NCBI GenBank assembly: GCA_005788585.1
Contig: SYBY01000262.1
Coordinates: 1-9,920 of the forward strand
Length of the DNA stretch: 9,920 nucleotides
DNA from: Actinomycetota bacterium
GTDB lineage: Bacteria > Actinomycetota > Thermoleophilia > Solirubrobacterales > Solirubrobacteraceae
Direction of reading: 5' to 3'
Numbering within the stretch: the first letter of the stretch is position 1; each line of letters begins with the position of its first letter. The translations under genes and the position numbers were made by a program. The notes under the pieces are model-generated. The model searched no databases. It saw only the letters and a list, made by a program, of their open reading frames with translations, and was not told where the DNA came from. Shown piece by piece: positions 1-5,970 of this stretch.

Positions 1-45
1 AGTATCGAGCGGACCGTCGTGTCGTTTGACGAGGTGTCGGGTTAG
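1..45 (+). CDS. 3' end of an upstream gene (partial)
   Basis: An open frame runs from the first base to a TAG at 43-45 and encodes the fragment SIERTVVSFDEVSG. It ends one base before the rbfA start, so it is probably the preceding gene of the same operon. In many Gram-positive and actinobacterial genomes the gene between infB and rbfA is a small DUF503/YlxP-like protein, which would fit, but fourteen residues are too few to prove it. The frame assignment rests on the tight spacing to rbfA and on the frame staying open; the product identity is inference from usual gene order. Confidence 0.5.
   Translation, partial: SIERTVVSFDEVSG
31..36 (+). promoter_or_regulatory. Ribosome binding site deciding the rbfA start
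   Basis: GAGGTG lies 10 bases before the ATG at 47. An in-frame TTG at 26 would lie upstream of this site and add a seven-residue, non-family-like extension, so the ATG at 47 is preferred. Another ATG at 62 would remove the first residues of the conserved N-terminal helix. Confidence 0.5.
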
Positions 46-46
46 G

Positions 47-391
47 ATGCCCAGCGATCGGATGCGCCGCGTCAACGAGGCCATCAGGGAGGTGCTCTCG
101 GACGCGACGAACAAGGGACTGAAGGATCCTCGCGTGGGTTTCGTGACCGTCACCGAAGTCGACACCAGCCCGGACCTGCGCCATGCCACGGTGTTCGTCA
201 GCGTGCTCGGGACCCCGGAGGAGCGGGCGGCGTCGCTCGAGGGCCTGCAGTCGGCGCACGGCTACCTGCAGCGCCGGGTCGGCTCCGAGCTGCGCCTCAA
301 GCGGACCCCCGCCCTGGACTTCGCGCACGACGACACCGCCCTGCGCGCGGCGCGACTGAACGCGCTGATCGACGAGGAGGGACACTCGTGA
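47..391 (+). CDS. rbfA: 30S ribosome-binding factor RbfA
   Basis: RbfA is a small KH-fold protein that binds the 30S subunit near the 5' helix of 16S rRNA and helps late maturation, especially in the cold. The 114-residue product shows the family pattern in order: an N-terminal helix with RMRRVNEAIREVL, the DPRVGFVTVTEV strand motif, SPDLRHATVFVSVLG, then a helix with LQSAHGYLQRRVG and the closing segment RTPALDFAHDD near the C-terminus. It is short compared with E. coli RbfA (about 133 residues), lacking a long C-terminal tail. The ATG at 47 is chosen because it is preceded by GAGGTG and gives the usual N-terminus; a TTG at 26 is the longer alternative. Its TGA overlaps the GTG of the next gene by four bases, implying translational coupling. 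Confidence 0.93.
   Translation: MPSDRMRRVNEAIREVLSDATNKGLKDPRVGFVTVTEVDTSPDLRHATVFVSVLGTPEERAASLEGLQSAHGYLQRRVGSELRLKRTPALDFAHDDTALRAARLNALIDEEGHS
376..381 (+). promoter_or_regulatory. Strong Shine-Dalgarno for the DHH phosphoesterase gene
   Basis: GGAGGG inside the last codons of rbfA lies 6 bases before the GTG at 388. It supports the GTG start that overlaps the rbfA stop (GTGA). Confidence 0.6.
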
Positions 392-1404
392 CCGGATCGC
401 GAAACGGCGACGTGGAAGACACACGCGGACGGGTGATCTCCGAGCTTCGCAATGGCGAGCGGTTCCTGCTCGTCACGCACGAGAACCCCGATGGGGACGC
501 CCTCGGATCGCTCGTGGCGATGCATGGCGTGCTGCGGGCGCTCGGCAAGGACTCGCTCATGTTCATGGACGCCGACGAGTTCCCGCTGCCGTACGAGTAC
601 GCGTTCTTCCGGCTGGACAACCTCGTGTCCATCGTGCCCGACGACCTCGACGACCGCACGGTTGTCTTCCTGGACTGCGGCAACATCGATCGCACGCCGT
701 CGGACCTGCTGCGCAACGCCGACGCGCACATCGTCAACATCGATCATCACCACGACAACACCCGCTTTGGCACGGTGAACCTCGTGGTCGACGCGGCGTC
801 CTGCACTGCGGAGATCGTGTGGGACCTGATGCAGGATCTCGGGGTCGAGGCGACCCCCGAGATCGCCGACGCGCTCTACGTCGGGCTCGTGACCGACACC
901 GGCAAGTTCATGTACGAGAACACCGGCACGCGCGCGCACAAGATGGCGGCGGCGCTCATCGAGGCCGGCGTCGACGTCCACGAGATCTACCGGCGCCTGT
1001 ACGAGGGGATGCCCGAGCCGAAGCTGCTGCTGCTCGCCCGGGCGCTCAACCACGTGCAGCGCTTCGACGACGGGCGGCTGACGATCACGCTGCTGACGCG
1101 CGAGGACTTCCTCGCCACCGGGGCCGAGGACTCGTTCACGGAGGGGATCATCGACCACCTGCGATCGGTTCGCGGCACGAAGGTGGCGGCGATGGCGCGC
1201 GAGCTGCCCGCCAACGGCGCGGGCCCGCGGTCGAAGGTCTCGCTGCGCGCCACCGACGGCGAGGTCGACGTCTCGGCCATCGCCCGTGCCGGCGGCGGTG
1301 GGGGCCACCGCCAGGCTGCCGGGTTCACGACCGGGATGACCGGCGACGAGCTGGTCGCCTTCCTGCGCGACGCGCTGGCCGCGCAGCTGGCCGCCCCGCG
1401 CTGA
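388..1404 (+). CDS. nrnA: DHH/DHHA1 phosphoesterase, NrnA-like (nanoRNase / pAp phosphatase)
   Basis: NrnA-type enzymes degrade two- to five-nucleotide RNAs and, in many members, dephosphorylate 3'-phosphoadenosine 5'-phosphate, using two Mn ions. The 338-residue product has the full metal-site set: H31 with D35 and D37 in HENPDGDALGS, D96 in FLDCGN, the DHHH signature at 119-122 in NIDHHHDN, and D170 in GLVTDTGKF. The C-terminal DHHA1 domain ends in the glycine-rich motif GGGGGHRQAAGF (residues 302-313), which binds substrate phosphate. The length matches the family (about 310-340). The start is GTG at 388, supported by the GGAGGG site and a 4-base overlap with rbfA. The place between rbfA and truB is usual for this family in Gram-positive bacteria, where it supplies nanoRNA turnover beside ribosome-assembly genes. 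Which of the two activities dominates cannot be read from sequence. Confidence 0.9.
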   Translation: MTGSRNGDVEDTRGRVISELRNGERFLLVTHENPDGDALGSLVAMHGVLRALGKDSLMFMDADEFPLPYEYAFFRLDNLVSIVPDDLDDRTVVFLDCGNIDRTPSDLLRNADAHIVNIDHHHDNTRFGTVNLVVDAASCTAEIVWDLMQDLGVEATPEIADALYVGLVTDTGKFMYENTGTRAHKMAAALIEAGVDVHEIYRRLYEGMPEPKLLLLARALNHVQRFDDGRLTITLLTREDFLATGAEDSFTEGIIDHLRSVRGTKVAAMARELPANGAGPRSKVSLRATDGEVDVSAIARAGGGGGHRQAAGFTTGMTGDELVAFLRDALAAQLAAPR

Positions 1405-1430
1405 GCGCCGGCCCGCATCCGGGAGCGCCC

Positions 1431-2222
1431 ATGGACGGCGTCCTGCTCATCGACAAGCCCGCCGGGAAGACCTCGCATGACGTCGTCGCCGCGGTCCGGC
1501 GCGAGCACCGCGGGTCGAAGGTCGGCCATGCCGGGACGCTCGACCCGTTCGCGACCGGTCTGCTCCTCGTGCTCGTGGGGCGCGCGACGCGGATCCAGCG
1601 GTTCCTCATGGCCCTGCCGAAGTCGTATGAGACCGTCGCGCAGCTCGGGGCCCTCTCCACGACCGGCGACCCGGAGGGGGAGATCACGGTGACCGGGCGT
1701 ATCCCTGCCGACCCGCCGGACCTGCCGACGGGCCAGGTCCGGCAGCGCCCGCCCGCGTACTCGGCGATCAAGATCGACGGGGAACGGGCGTATGCCCGGG
1801 CACGGCGCGGGGAGGACGTCGAGGTCCCGGAGCGGGTCGTGCAGGTCACGCGGTTCGAGCAGACGTGGCGTGAAGGCGACCGTGCGGGGTTCGTCATCGA
1901 CTGTTCGTCGGGGACGTACATCCGCTCGCTCGTGGCGGATCTCGGCGACGGGTACTGCCTGGAGCTCCGGCGCACCGCGATCGGCGACTTCTCGGTGGAC
2001 GATGCCGACCCGTCACGTCTGATCGGACTCGCCGACGCGCTCTCGTTCCTGCCGCGCGTGGAGCTCGCCGATCACGCGGCGAGGGCCGCCGGGCACGGCG
2101 CTGCGGTGCCGTACGAGGCCGTGGACGCCCCGTACGTCCTGCTCACGGACGCGGACGGCCCGATCGCGATCGCCGAGCCGCGAGGCGACACGCTGAAGCC
2201 CGTCGTAGGCTTTCGCGCATGA
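1431..2222 (+). CDS. truB: tRNA pseudouridine(55) synthase TruB
   Basis: TruB converts U55 in the T-arm of tRNAs to pseudouridine. The 263-residue product begins with the family N-terminus GVLLIDKPAGKTSHDVV and has the catalytic motif GHAGTLDPFATG, with the nucleophile aspartate at D38. Further on are KSYETVAQLG, the RQRPPAYSAIK segment and SSGTYIRSLVADLG. It is shorter than E. coli TruB (314 residues): the helix usually found between the TVTG segment and the QRPPAYSA motif is reduced, and the stretch after DLG is also trimmed. The remainder after about residue 195 is a small C-terminal domain, probably PUA-like, that I cannot match confidently. The ATG at 1431 follows GGGAG (1421-1425) by 5 bases; the same frame stays open far upstream only because of GC content. 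The gene ends in ATGA, overlapping the ribF start. Confidence 0.92.
   Translation: MDGVLLIDKPAGKTSHDVVAAVRREHRGSKVGHAGTLDPFATGLLLVLVGRATRIQRFLMALPKSYETVAQLGALSTTGDPEGEITVTGRIPADPPDLPTGQVRQRPPAYSAIKIDGERAYARARRGEDVEVPERVVQVTRFEQTWREGDRAGFVIDCSSGTYIRSLVADLGDGYCLELRRTAIGDFSVDDADPSRLIGLADALSFLPRVELADHAARAAGHGAAVPYEAVDAPYVLLTDADGPIAIAEPRGDTLKPVVGFRA
2206..2211 (+). promoter_or_regulatory. Candidate -10 element for a leaderless ribF transcript
   Basis: TAGGCT matches TAnnnT and ends 7 bases before the ribF ATG at 2219, the spacing that puts transcription start at or next to the A of ATG. No Shine-Dalgarno is visible in the last 15 bases before the ATG. The element lies inside the truB coding end. 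No convincing -35 was seen, so this is a candidate only; translational coupling through the ATGA overlap is an alternative explanation. Confidence 0.3.
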
Positions 2223-3100
2223 AGGTCACCCGCCTCCCCGATGTCGAGCCCCGCCCGCGCCGCGTCGCAGTCGGCACGTTCGACGGCGTCCACCTCGGCC
2301 ATCGCGAGGTCATCCGCGACGCCGACACCGTCCTGACCTTCGATCCGCACCCCACGACGGTGGTCCATCCGGCCGCGGTCCCGAAGCTCATCACGACGAT
2401 CGAGCGCAAGGCTGAGCTGGCCGGGTCGCTGGGCGTGCAGGAGATGGTGGTCATCCCGTTCGACGCGGACTTCGCCAGCCGGTCGGCCCAGTCGTTCATC
2501 GACGATGTCCTGGTCGGCTCCCTGGGCGCGACGCACGTGTCGGTCGGCGAGAACTTCCGCTTCGGGCACCGGGCGCAGGGCGACCCCGAGATGCTGGGGG
2601 CCGACGGGCGCTTCGAGACCCGCGTGGTCCAGCTGCTCGAGGCCGACGGGGAGATCGTGTCCTCCAGCCACATCCGCGGGCTGCTGCTCGGCGGCGCGCT
2701 GGACTACGCCAACTCCCTGCTTGTCGACCCGTTCGTCATGGAGGGGACGGTCGTCCACGGTGACAAGCGCGGTCGCGAGCTCGGGTACCCGACCGCGAAC
2801 GTCGTGCCCGACGACGCCTACGTCCTGCCCGGCCACGCCGTCTACGCCTGCGTGGCGGAGGGTGCGCACGGGCGCCACCTCGCTGCGGTCAACGTCGGGG
2901 TCCGCCCGATGTTCGAGACCGGCCGGGGCGAGCTGATCGAGGCGTACCTGCTCGACTTCGACGGCGATCTCTACGACTCCGAGCTCAAGCTCACGTTCCA
3001 CCACCGCCTGCGAGGCGAGCGGCGCTTCGACAGCGTCGACGCGCTCATCGAGCAGATGGGCCGCGACGTGGCCGAGACGCGCAGGCTGCTCGCCGGCTGA
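2219..3100 (+). CDS. ribF: Bifunctional riboflavin kinase / FAD synthetase RibF
   Basis: RibF phosphorylates riboflavin to FMN and adenylylates FMN to FAD. The 293-residue product has an N-terminal nucleotidyltransferase domain with GTFDGVHLGHR (HLGH at residues 25-28), TFDPHP, VGENFRFGHRAQG and SSSHIRGLL, then a C-terminal kinase domain with the flavin/ATP loop RGRELGYPTANV, the strand VNVGVRP and the IEAYLLDFDGDLY segment containing the expected glutamate. The stretch between HLGHR and LTFDPHP is about 15 residues shorter than in typical RibF (no second helix). The usual NVGxRPTF reads NVGVRPMF here, a mild change. The ATG at 2219 overlaps the truB stop (ATGA). FAD made by this enzyme would serve the flavin oxidase encoded next, though that link is only suggestive. 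Confidence 0.93.
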   Translation: MKVTRLPDVEPRPRRVAVGTFDGVHLGHREVIRDADTVLTFDPHPTTVVHPAAVPKLITTIERKAELAGSLGVQEMVVIPFDADFASRSAQSFIDDVLVGSLGATHVSVGENFRFGHRAQGDPEMLGADGRFETRVVQLLEADGEIVSSSHIRGLLLGGALDYANSLLVDPFVMEGTVVHGDKRGRELGYPTANVVPDDAYVLPGHAVYACVAEGAHGRHLAAVNVGVRPMFETGRGELIEAYLLDFDGDLYDSELKLTFHHRLRGERRFDSVDALIEQMGRDVAETRRLLAG

Positions 3101-3116
3101 CCACCTGGCGCACACG

Positions 3117-3136
3117 CGCGCCCGGAATCCGGCGCG
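3117..3136 (+). terminator. Possible transcription terminator hairpin after ribF
   Basis: CGCGCC (3117-3122) pairs with GGCGCG (3131-3136), and GG pairs with CC around an AAT loop, with one bulged C at 3123. It begins 16 bases after the ribF stop. No T-run follows, so intrinsic termination is uncertain; U-poor hairpins are often the only candidates in very GC-rich actinobacteria. Confidence 0.3.
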
Positions 3137-3167
3137 TCTCGTGGACGTCCAATAGTTCATCTCAGGG

Positions 3168-3184
3168 TTCGACAGCCTGTCGAA
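3168..3184. promoter_or_regulatory. Perfect 17-bp palindrome, candidate operator
   Basis: TTCGACAG and CTGTCGAA are exact reverse complements flanking a single C at 3176. It lies 110 bases before the oxidase start, in a less GC-rich patch of the gap. Its size and symmetry fit the operator of a dimeric repressor (TetR- or GntR-like), but it could also form an RNA hairpin. No regulator gene is present in the window. It does not match the actinobacterial LexA box I know. Confidence 0.35.
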
Positions 3185-3194
3185 AGCGGTTCCG

Positions 3195-3216
3195 GCGGCG
3201 CGTCGGTGCGCGCCGC
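3195..3216. other. GC-rich hairpin upstream of the oxidase gene
   Basis: GCGGCGCG (3195-3202) and CGCGCCGC (3209-3216) are exact reverse complements around the six-base loop TCGGTG. No T-run follows. It may be a second terminator-like structure or part of a structured 5' leader of the downstream mRNA; in such GC-rich DNA an 8-bp stem can also arise by chance. Confidence 0.3.
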
Positions 3217-3286
3217 GGCGGCGACCGAGAAGAGTGCGGGCACGCGTACTGCCGAACGCGTTGACCCTCTCATGACTCGATGATCT

Positions 3287-3291
3287 GGAGG
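3287..3291 (+). promoter_or_regulatory. Shine-Dalgarno bearing on the oxidase start
   Basis: GGAGG lies only 2 bases before the GTG at 3294 but 5 bases before the in-frame TTG at 3297. Spacing favours TTG 3297, codon preference favours GTG 3294. The protein differs by one residue. Confidence 0.55.
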
Positions 3292-3293
3292 AT

Positions 3294-4925
3294 GTGTTGA
3301 GCGACGGATCTCAGCCGACTCGACGCCAGTTCCTGGCGCGCGTCGGAGCGCTCGGCGGTGCCGGGGCGATGTACGGAACGATGGACGCCATGGGGCTGGT
3401 GGCCTCGCCGGCAAACGCCTCCGCCGCGGACATCGCACGGTTCGGCTACAAGCTCCCGCCGCGGCCGGGGAAGTTCCTCGAAGGGCGTGGCAACAAGTCG
3501 GTGATCGTCATCGGGGCGGGGATCGCCGGGCTCACGGCCGCGTACGAGCTCGCGCAGGCCGGGTACAAGGTGACAGTGCTCGAGGCCCGCCAGCGCACCG
3601 GCGGGCGCAACTGGACCGCGAGGCAGGGGACCACGGAGACGGATCTCGACGGCGTGACCCAGCGCGCGGGGTTCACGCACGGCGAGTACATGAACATGGG
3701 CCCGGCCCGGCTGGCGCAGCACATGATCACCGTGGACTACTGCCGCGAGCTCGGTGTGCCGCTCGAGGTCTTCACCAACCAGAACGCCGACGGCTACTAC
3801 TTCAACGAGAACGTCGGCGCGCTGTCGAGCAAGCCGGTCCGTCACCGGACGGCCAAGGCCGACTACTACGGCTACATCTCCGAGCTGCTGGCCAAGGCCC
3901 TGGACCAGGGTGCGCTCGACCAGACCGTGACGGCCGACGACAAGGCGCGGATCATCGCGTTCCTGCGCAACTTCGGCGCGATCGGGACCCAGGCCCAGGG
4001 GTACGCGTACACCGGCGGATCGCGCCGCGGGTACGACGAGACGCCGGGAATCGGGCCCGGCACCGTGTCGGGGCCGCCGCCGTCGCTGACCGACCTGTTC
4101 CAGAGCGCGCTGGGGAACAACTTCTCGTTCGAGTTCGGCTGGGACCAGGCGATGCTCATGTTCCAGCCCGTGGGCGGCATGGACCAGATCGTCAAGGGCT
4201 TCGAGCGTGCGCTGCTGCGCCTCTGGCCGCGCGTGTCGCTCACGCTCAACGCGCCGCTCCAGGAGATCAAGAACACGCCCGACGGGGTGCAGGTCGTCGT
4301 CTCGCGCAATGGCGTGCCGCGCTCGTACTCCGCGGACTTCTGCGTCTGCACGGTCCCGCCGCAGATCCTGAAGTCGATCCCGTCGAACTTCTCGTCCGAG
4401 ACGATGGCTGCCCTGGCGTACCCGTCCATCGCCGCCACCGGCAAGCTCGGCCTGCAGTACGGCCGCAGGTGGTGGGAGGAGGACGAGAACATCATGGGTG
4501 GCATCACCAACACGAACATGGATCTCGGCACGATCTGGTACCCGTCGAGCGGGTTCCTCGGCCGCCGGGGCGTGGTGGTCGGCTACTACAACTTCGGCGC
4601 CGCCGCCACGGCGTACGGGGACCTGTCACCGGCCGATCGCCTCGCGCGTGCCGTCGAGCAGGGCAAGAAGATCCACGGCGACAAGTACGGCCAGAACATC
4701 GAGGCGTCGTTCTCGGTGGCCTGGCAGAAGACCCGGTACTCCGAAGGCGGCTGGGTCAACTGGCCATCGCGGACCAACGGGCAGTACGAGACCCTGCTGA
4801 AGGGCGACGGCCAGGTCTATTTCGCCGGCGACCACCTCTCGTACTACACGTCATGGCAGTCGGGCGCGATCGAAGCCGCCCGGTACGCCATCCAGTCCCT
4901 GCACACCCGCGTCCTCGCGCCGTAG
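3294..4925 (+). CDS. Tat-exported FAD-dependent amine/L-amino-acid oxidase
   Basis: This is a flavin amine oxidase (monoamine oxidase/L-amino-acid oxidase superfamily). Such enzymes oxidise an amine or amino acid to an imine, passing electrons to O2 to make H2O2. The 543-residue protein opens with a twin-arginine signal: TRRQFL at residues 9-14, a small-residue hydrophobic stretch, and AxA-type sites near residues 40-44. The FAD Rossmann motif is G74-x-G76-x-x-G79, with E97 ending the second strand (LEARQRTGGR). The C-terminal flavin motif YFAGDHLSYYTSWQSGAIEAA spans 509-529. Both cofactor ends are intact, so it looks functional. The substrate cannot be told from sequence; RRWWEED and TIWYPSSG segments recall bacterial L-amino-acid oxidases. 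Start is GTG 3294 or TTG 3297 behind GGAGG. A Rid-family gene follows after 22 bases, which fits imine handling. Gene symbol withheld because substrate is unknown. Confidence 0.85.
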   Translation: MLSDGSQPTRRQFLARVGALGGAGAMYGTMDAMGLVASPANASAADIARFGYKLPPRPGKFLEGRGNKSVIVIGAGIAGLTAAYELAQAGYKVTVLEARQRTGGRNWTARQGTTETDLDGVTQRAGFTHGEYMNMGPARLAQHMITVDYCRELGVPLEVFTNQNADGYYFNENVGALSSKPVRHRTAKADYYGYISELLAKALDQGALDQTVTADDKARIIAFLRNFGAIGTQAQGYAYTGGSRRGYDETPGIGPGTVSGPPPSLTDLFQSALGNNFSFEFGWDQAMLMFQPVGGMDQIVKGFERALLRLWPRVSLTLNAPLQEIKNTPDGVQVVVSRNGVPRSYSADFCVCTVPPQILKSIPSNFSSETMAALAYPSIAATGKLGLQYGRRWWEEDENIMGGITNTNMDLGTIWYPSSGFLGRRGVVVGYYNFGAAATAYGDLSPADRLARAVEQGKKIHGDKYGQNIEASFSVAWQKTRYSEGGWVNWPSRTNGQYETLLKGDGQVYFAGDHLSYYTSWQSGAIEAARYAIQSLHTRVLAP

Positions 4926-4936
4926 CGGCGTCGGAT

Positions 4937-4941
4937 AGGAG
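4937..4941 (+). promoter_or_regulatory. Shine-Dalgarno of the Rid-family gene
   Basis: AGGAG lies 6 bases before the ATG at 4948, inside the 22-base gap after the oxidase stop. It supports the start that includes the export signal, so the signal sequence is not an artefact of choosing too early a start. Confidence 0.6.
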
Positions 4942-4947
4942 CAACAC

Positions 4948-5619
4948 ATGCGTCTCCCGAAGCGCAAGACGTCGATCGTCGCTGCCAGCATCGCGGTGCT
5001 GGTGGGGACCGGCGCGCTGGCCGGTACCGCCACCTCGTTCTGGTGGAACATGGGCAGCACCCCGAAGCTCAACCAGGTACGGCCGGCCCTCACCGCCGGC
5101 CAGGCGACGCCGAGCATCGCCAACGGCGTCGCCGTGGGCGCGACCGTCCCGCTCTACTACTCCAGCGGCACCGGGCCGTCAGGCGCGAACACCTCGGCGC
5201 CCGGAGGGACCCCAGAGCGGTTCATCGACACGGCCACGCTGCCGGGCGGAGCGCTCGGCCCCGGCGTGACGATCACCGAGGCCCAGGCGCTGAACGTCCT
5301 CAAGCGGATCGAGGAGAACCTCGCCGCCCAGAAGATGACCCCGGCGCACGTCATCTCCATGCGCGTCTTCCTGGACAACCCGCCCGGCTCGGATGTCGCG
5401 GACTACGCGGGCTGGAACCGGGCCTACCGCCAGTGGTACGCGAACACGAACCTGACGACGGGGGAGGTGCTGAACGTGCCGTTCGGCAGCGCGGCGCCGG
5501 CGCCCCCGATCTTCGTCAACCGGGCACGGCCGTCGCGGACGACCATCGAGGTCGGCTCGCTGCCCGTCGCGGGGTGGCTCGTGGAGATCGAAGTGGTCGC
5601 GGCGTTCCCGAAGCGCTGA
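4948..5619 (+). CDS. Exported Rid-family (YjgF/RidA-like) protein
   Basis: Rid proteins are small trimeric enzymes; RidA hydrolyses reactive enamines/imines to ketone plus ammonia. The 223-residue product is longer than RidA (about 130) because of an N-terminal export signal: KRK at 5-7, a hydrophobic stretch at about 9-25 and an A-L-A site at 23-25, followed by a linker to about residue 54. The Rid domain begins near [11 protein letters not shown] (67-77), has the helix with [16 protein letters not shown], then HVISMRVFL, and ends with [23 protein letters not shown] written in two parts: [11 protein letters not shown] and VEIEVVA. R197 in SRTTIEV aligns with the substrate-binding arginine of RidA. 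A stretch of about 25 residues after GTGP, rich in G/A/P/T, is extra relative to RidA. It follows the oxidase by 22 bases, which argues that it acts on the oxidase's imine product outside the cytoplasm. Activity is inferred. Confidence 0.8.
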   Translation: MRLPKRKTSIVAASIAVLVGTGALAGTATSFWWNMGSTPKLNQVRPALTAGQATPSIANGVAVGATVPLYYSSGTGPSGANTSAPGGTPERFIDTATLPGGALGPGVTITEAQALNVLKRIEENLAAQKMTPAHVISMRVFLDNPPGSDVADYAGWNRAYRQWYANTNLTTGEVLNVPFGSAAPAPPIFVNRARPSRTTIEVGSLPVAGWLVEIEVVAAFPKR

Positions 5620-5650
5620 CGCAGAATGCGGGCGCGGCCGGGGAGAACCC

Positions 5651-5659
5651 TGCTACTCT
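5651..5659 (+). promoter_or_regulatory. Candidate extended -10 for rpsO
   Basis: TGCTACTCT has the extended TGn plus TAnnnT (TACTCT, 5654-5659) and ends 10 bases before the rpsO ATG at 5670. Transcription would start only a few bases before the ATG, and no Shine-Dalgarno lies in between. No clear -35 was found, in keeping with an extended -10. Confidence 0.4.
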
Positions 5660-5669
5660 CCTCGGCCGC

Positions 5670-5939
5670 ATGACCCTGACTCAGGAGCGAAAGCTCGACA
5701 TCATCAAGCAGTTCGGCGAGAACGAACAGGACACCGGAAACACGCGGGTCCAGGTCGCCCTTCTCACCGAGCGCATCAACGAGCTCACCGAGCACCTTCG
5801 TTCGCACAAGAAGGACCACCACTCGCGTCGTGGCCTGCTCATGCTCGTCGGCCAGCGCCGTCGGCTGCTCAACTACCTGCAGAGCAGCGACCTCGAGGGG
5901 TACCGCGCGCTCGTCAAGGAACTCGGACTCCGCAAGTAA
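5670..5939 (+). CDS. rpsO: 30S ribosomal protein S15
   Basis: S15 binds the three-way junction of helices 20-22 in the central domain of 16S rRNA and nucleates platform assembly. The 89-residue product is the standard length and shows the family core: [37 protein letters not shown], then [24 protein letters not shown] with the RNA-binding HHSRRGL, and the end [12 protein letters not shown]. The loop normally reading DTGSPEVQVALL is [12 protein letters not shown] here. The frame stays open downstream of an upstream start in the Rid gene only by chance; the ATG at 5670 gives the canonical N-terminus. No Shine-Dalgarno is visible, so translation is probably from a leaderless or very short-leader mRNA. 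In many bacteria pnp follows directly; here five genes intervene. Confidence 0.96.
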   Translation: MTLTQERKLDIIKQFGENEQDTGNTRVQVALLTERINELTEHLRSHKKDHHSRRGLLMLVGQRRRLLNYLQSSDLEGYRALVKELGLRK

Positions 5940-5960
5940 GCGGTTCCGCCCGGTCGTCCG

Positions 5961-5966
5961 TAGCGT
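5961..5966 (+). promoter_or_regulatory. Weak candidate -10 before the peroxiredoxin gene
   Basis: TAGCGT matches TAnnnT and ends 4 bases before the ATG at 5971. The 31-base gap after rpsO shows no Shine-Dalgarno. The spacing is short for a leaderless start, so this is weak; readthrough from rpsO is also possible. Confidence 0.2.
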
Positions 5967-5970
5967 TCGC

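Larger units (their letters stand above)
3101..3293. other. 193-bp intergenic region between ribF and the amine oxidase gene
   Basis: No coding potential on the plus strand was recognised here. The gap is the longest in the first half of the window. It contains a bulged hairpin (3117-3136), a perfect 17-bp palindrome (3168-3184), a strong GC hairpin (3195-3216), the self-complementary ACGCGT at 3242-3247 and again at 3256-3261 (the second within AACGCGTT), and a TTGACC (3261-3266) with no -10 at proper spacing. It most likely holds the end of the ribF operon and the promoter and control region of the oxidase/Rid pair. Confidence 0.6.

Noticed and set aside
262..1308. Long minus-strand open frame opposite rbfA and the DHH phosphoesterase gene
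   Set aside because: Antisense shadow in GC-rich DNA; low-complexity R/V/D/H-rich translation with no recognisable motif, while the plus-strand frames hold clear families.
819..1430. Upstream extension of the truB frame
   Set aside because: Overlaps the DHH phosphoesterase gene and translates to R/G/A-rich sequence; the family N-terminus and a GGGAG site point to the ATG at 1431.
2072..3160. Long minus-strand open frame opposite ribF
   Set aside because: Mirror of the ribF codons; composition dominated by R, V, D and H and no domain pattern.
3242..3266. Two ACGCGT sites and TTGACC as a promoter
   Set aside because: No -10 element lies 16-18 bases after TTGACC, and ACGCGT is too common in GC-rich DNA to call.
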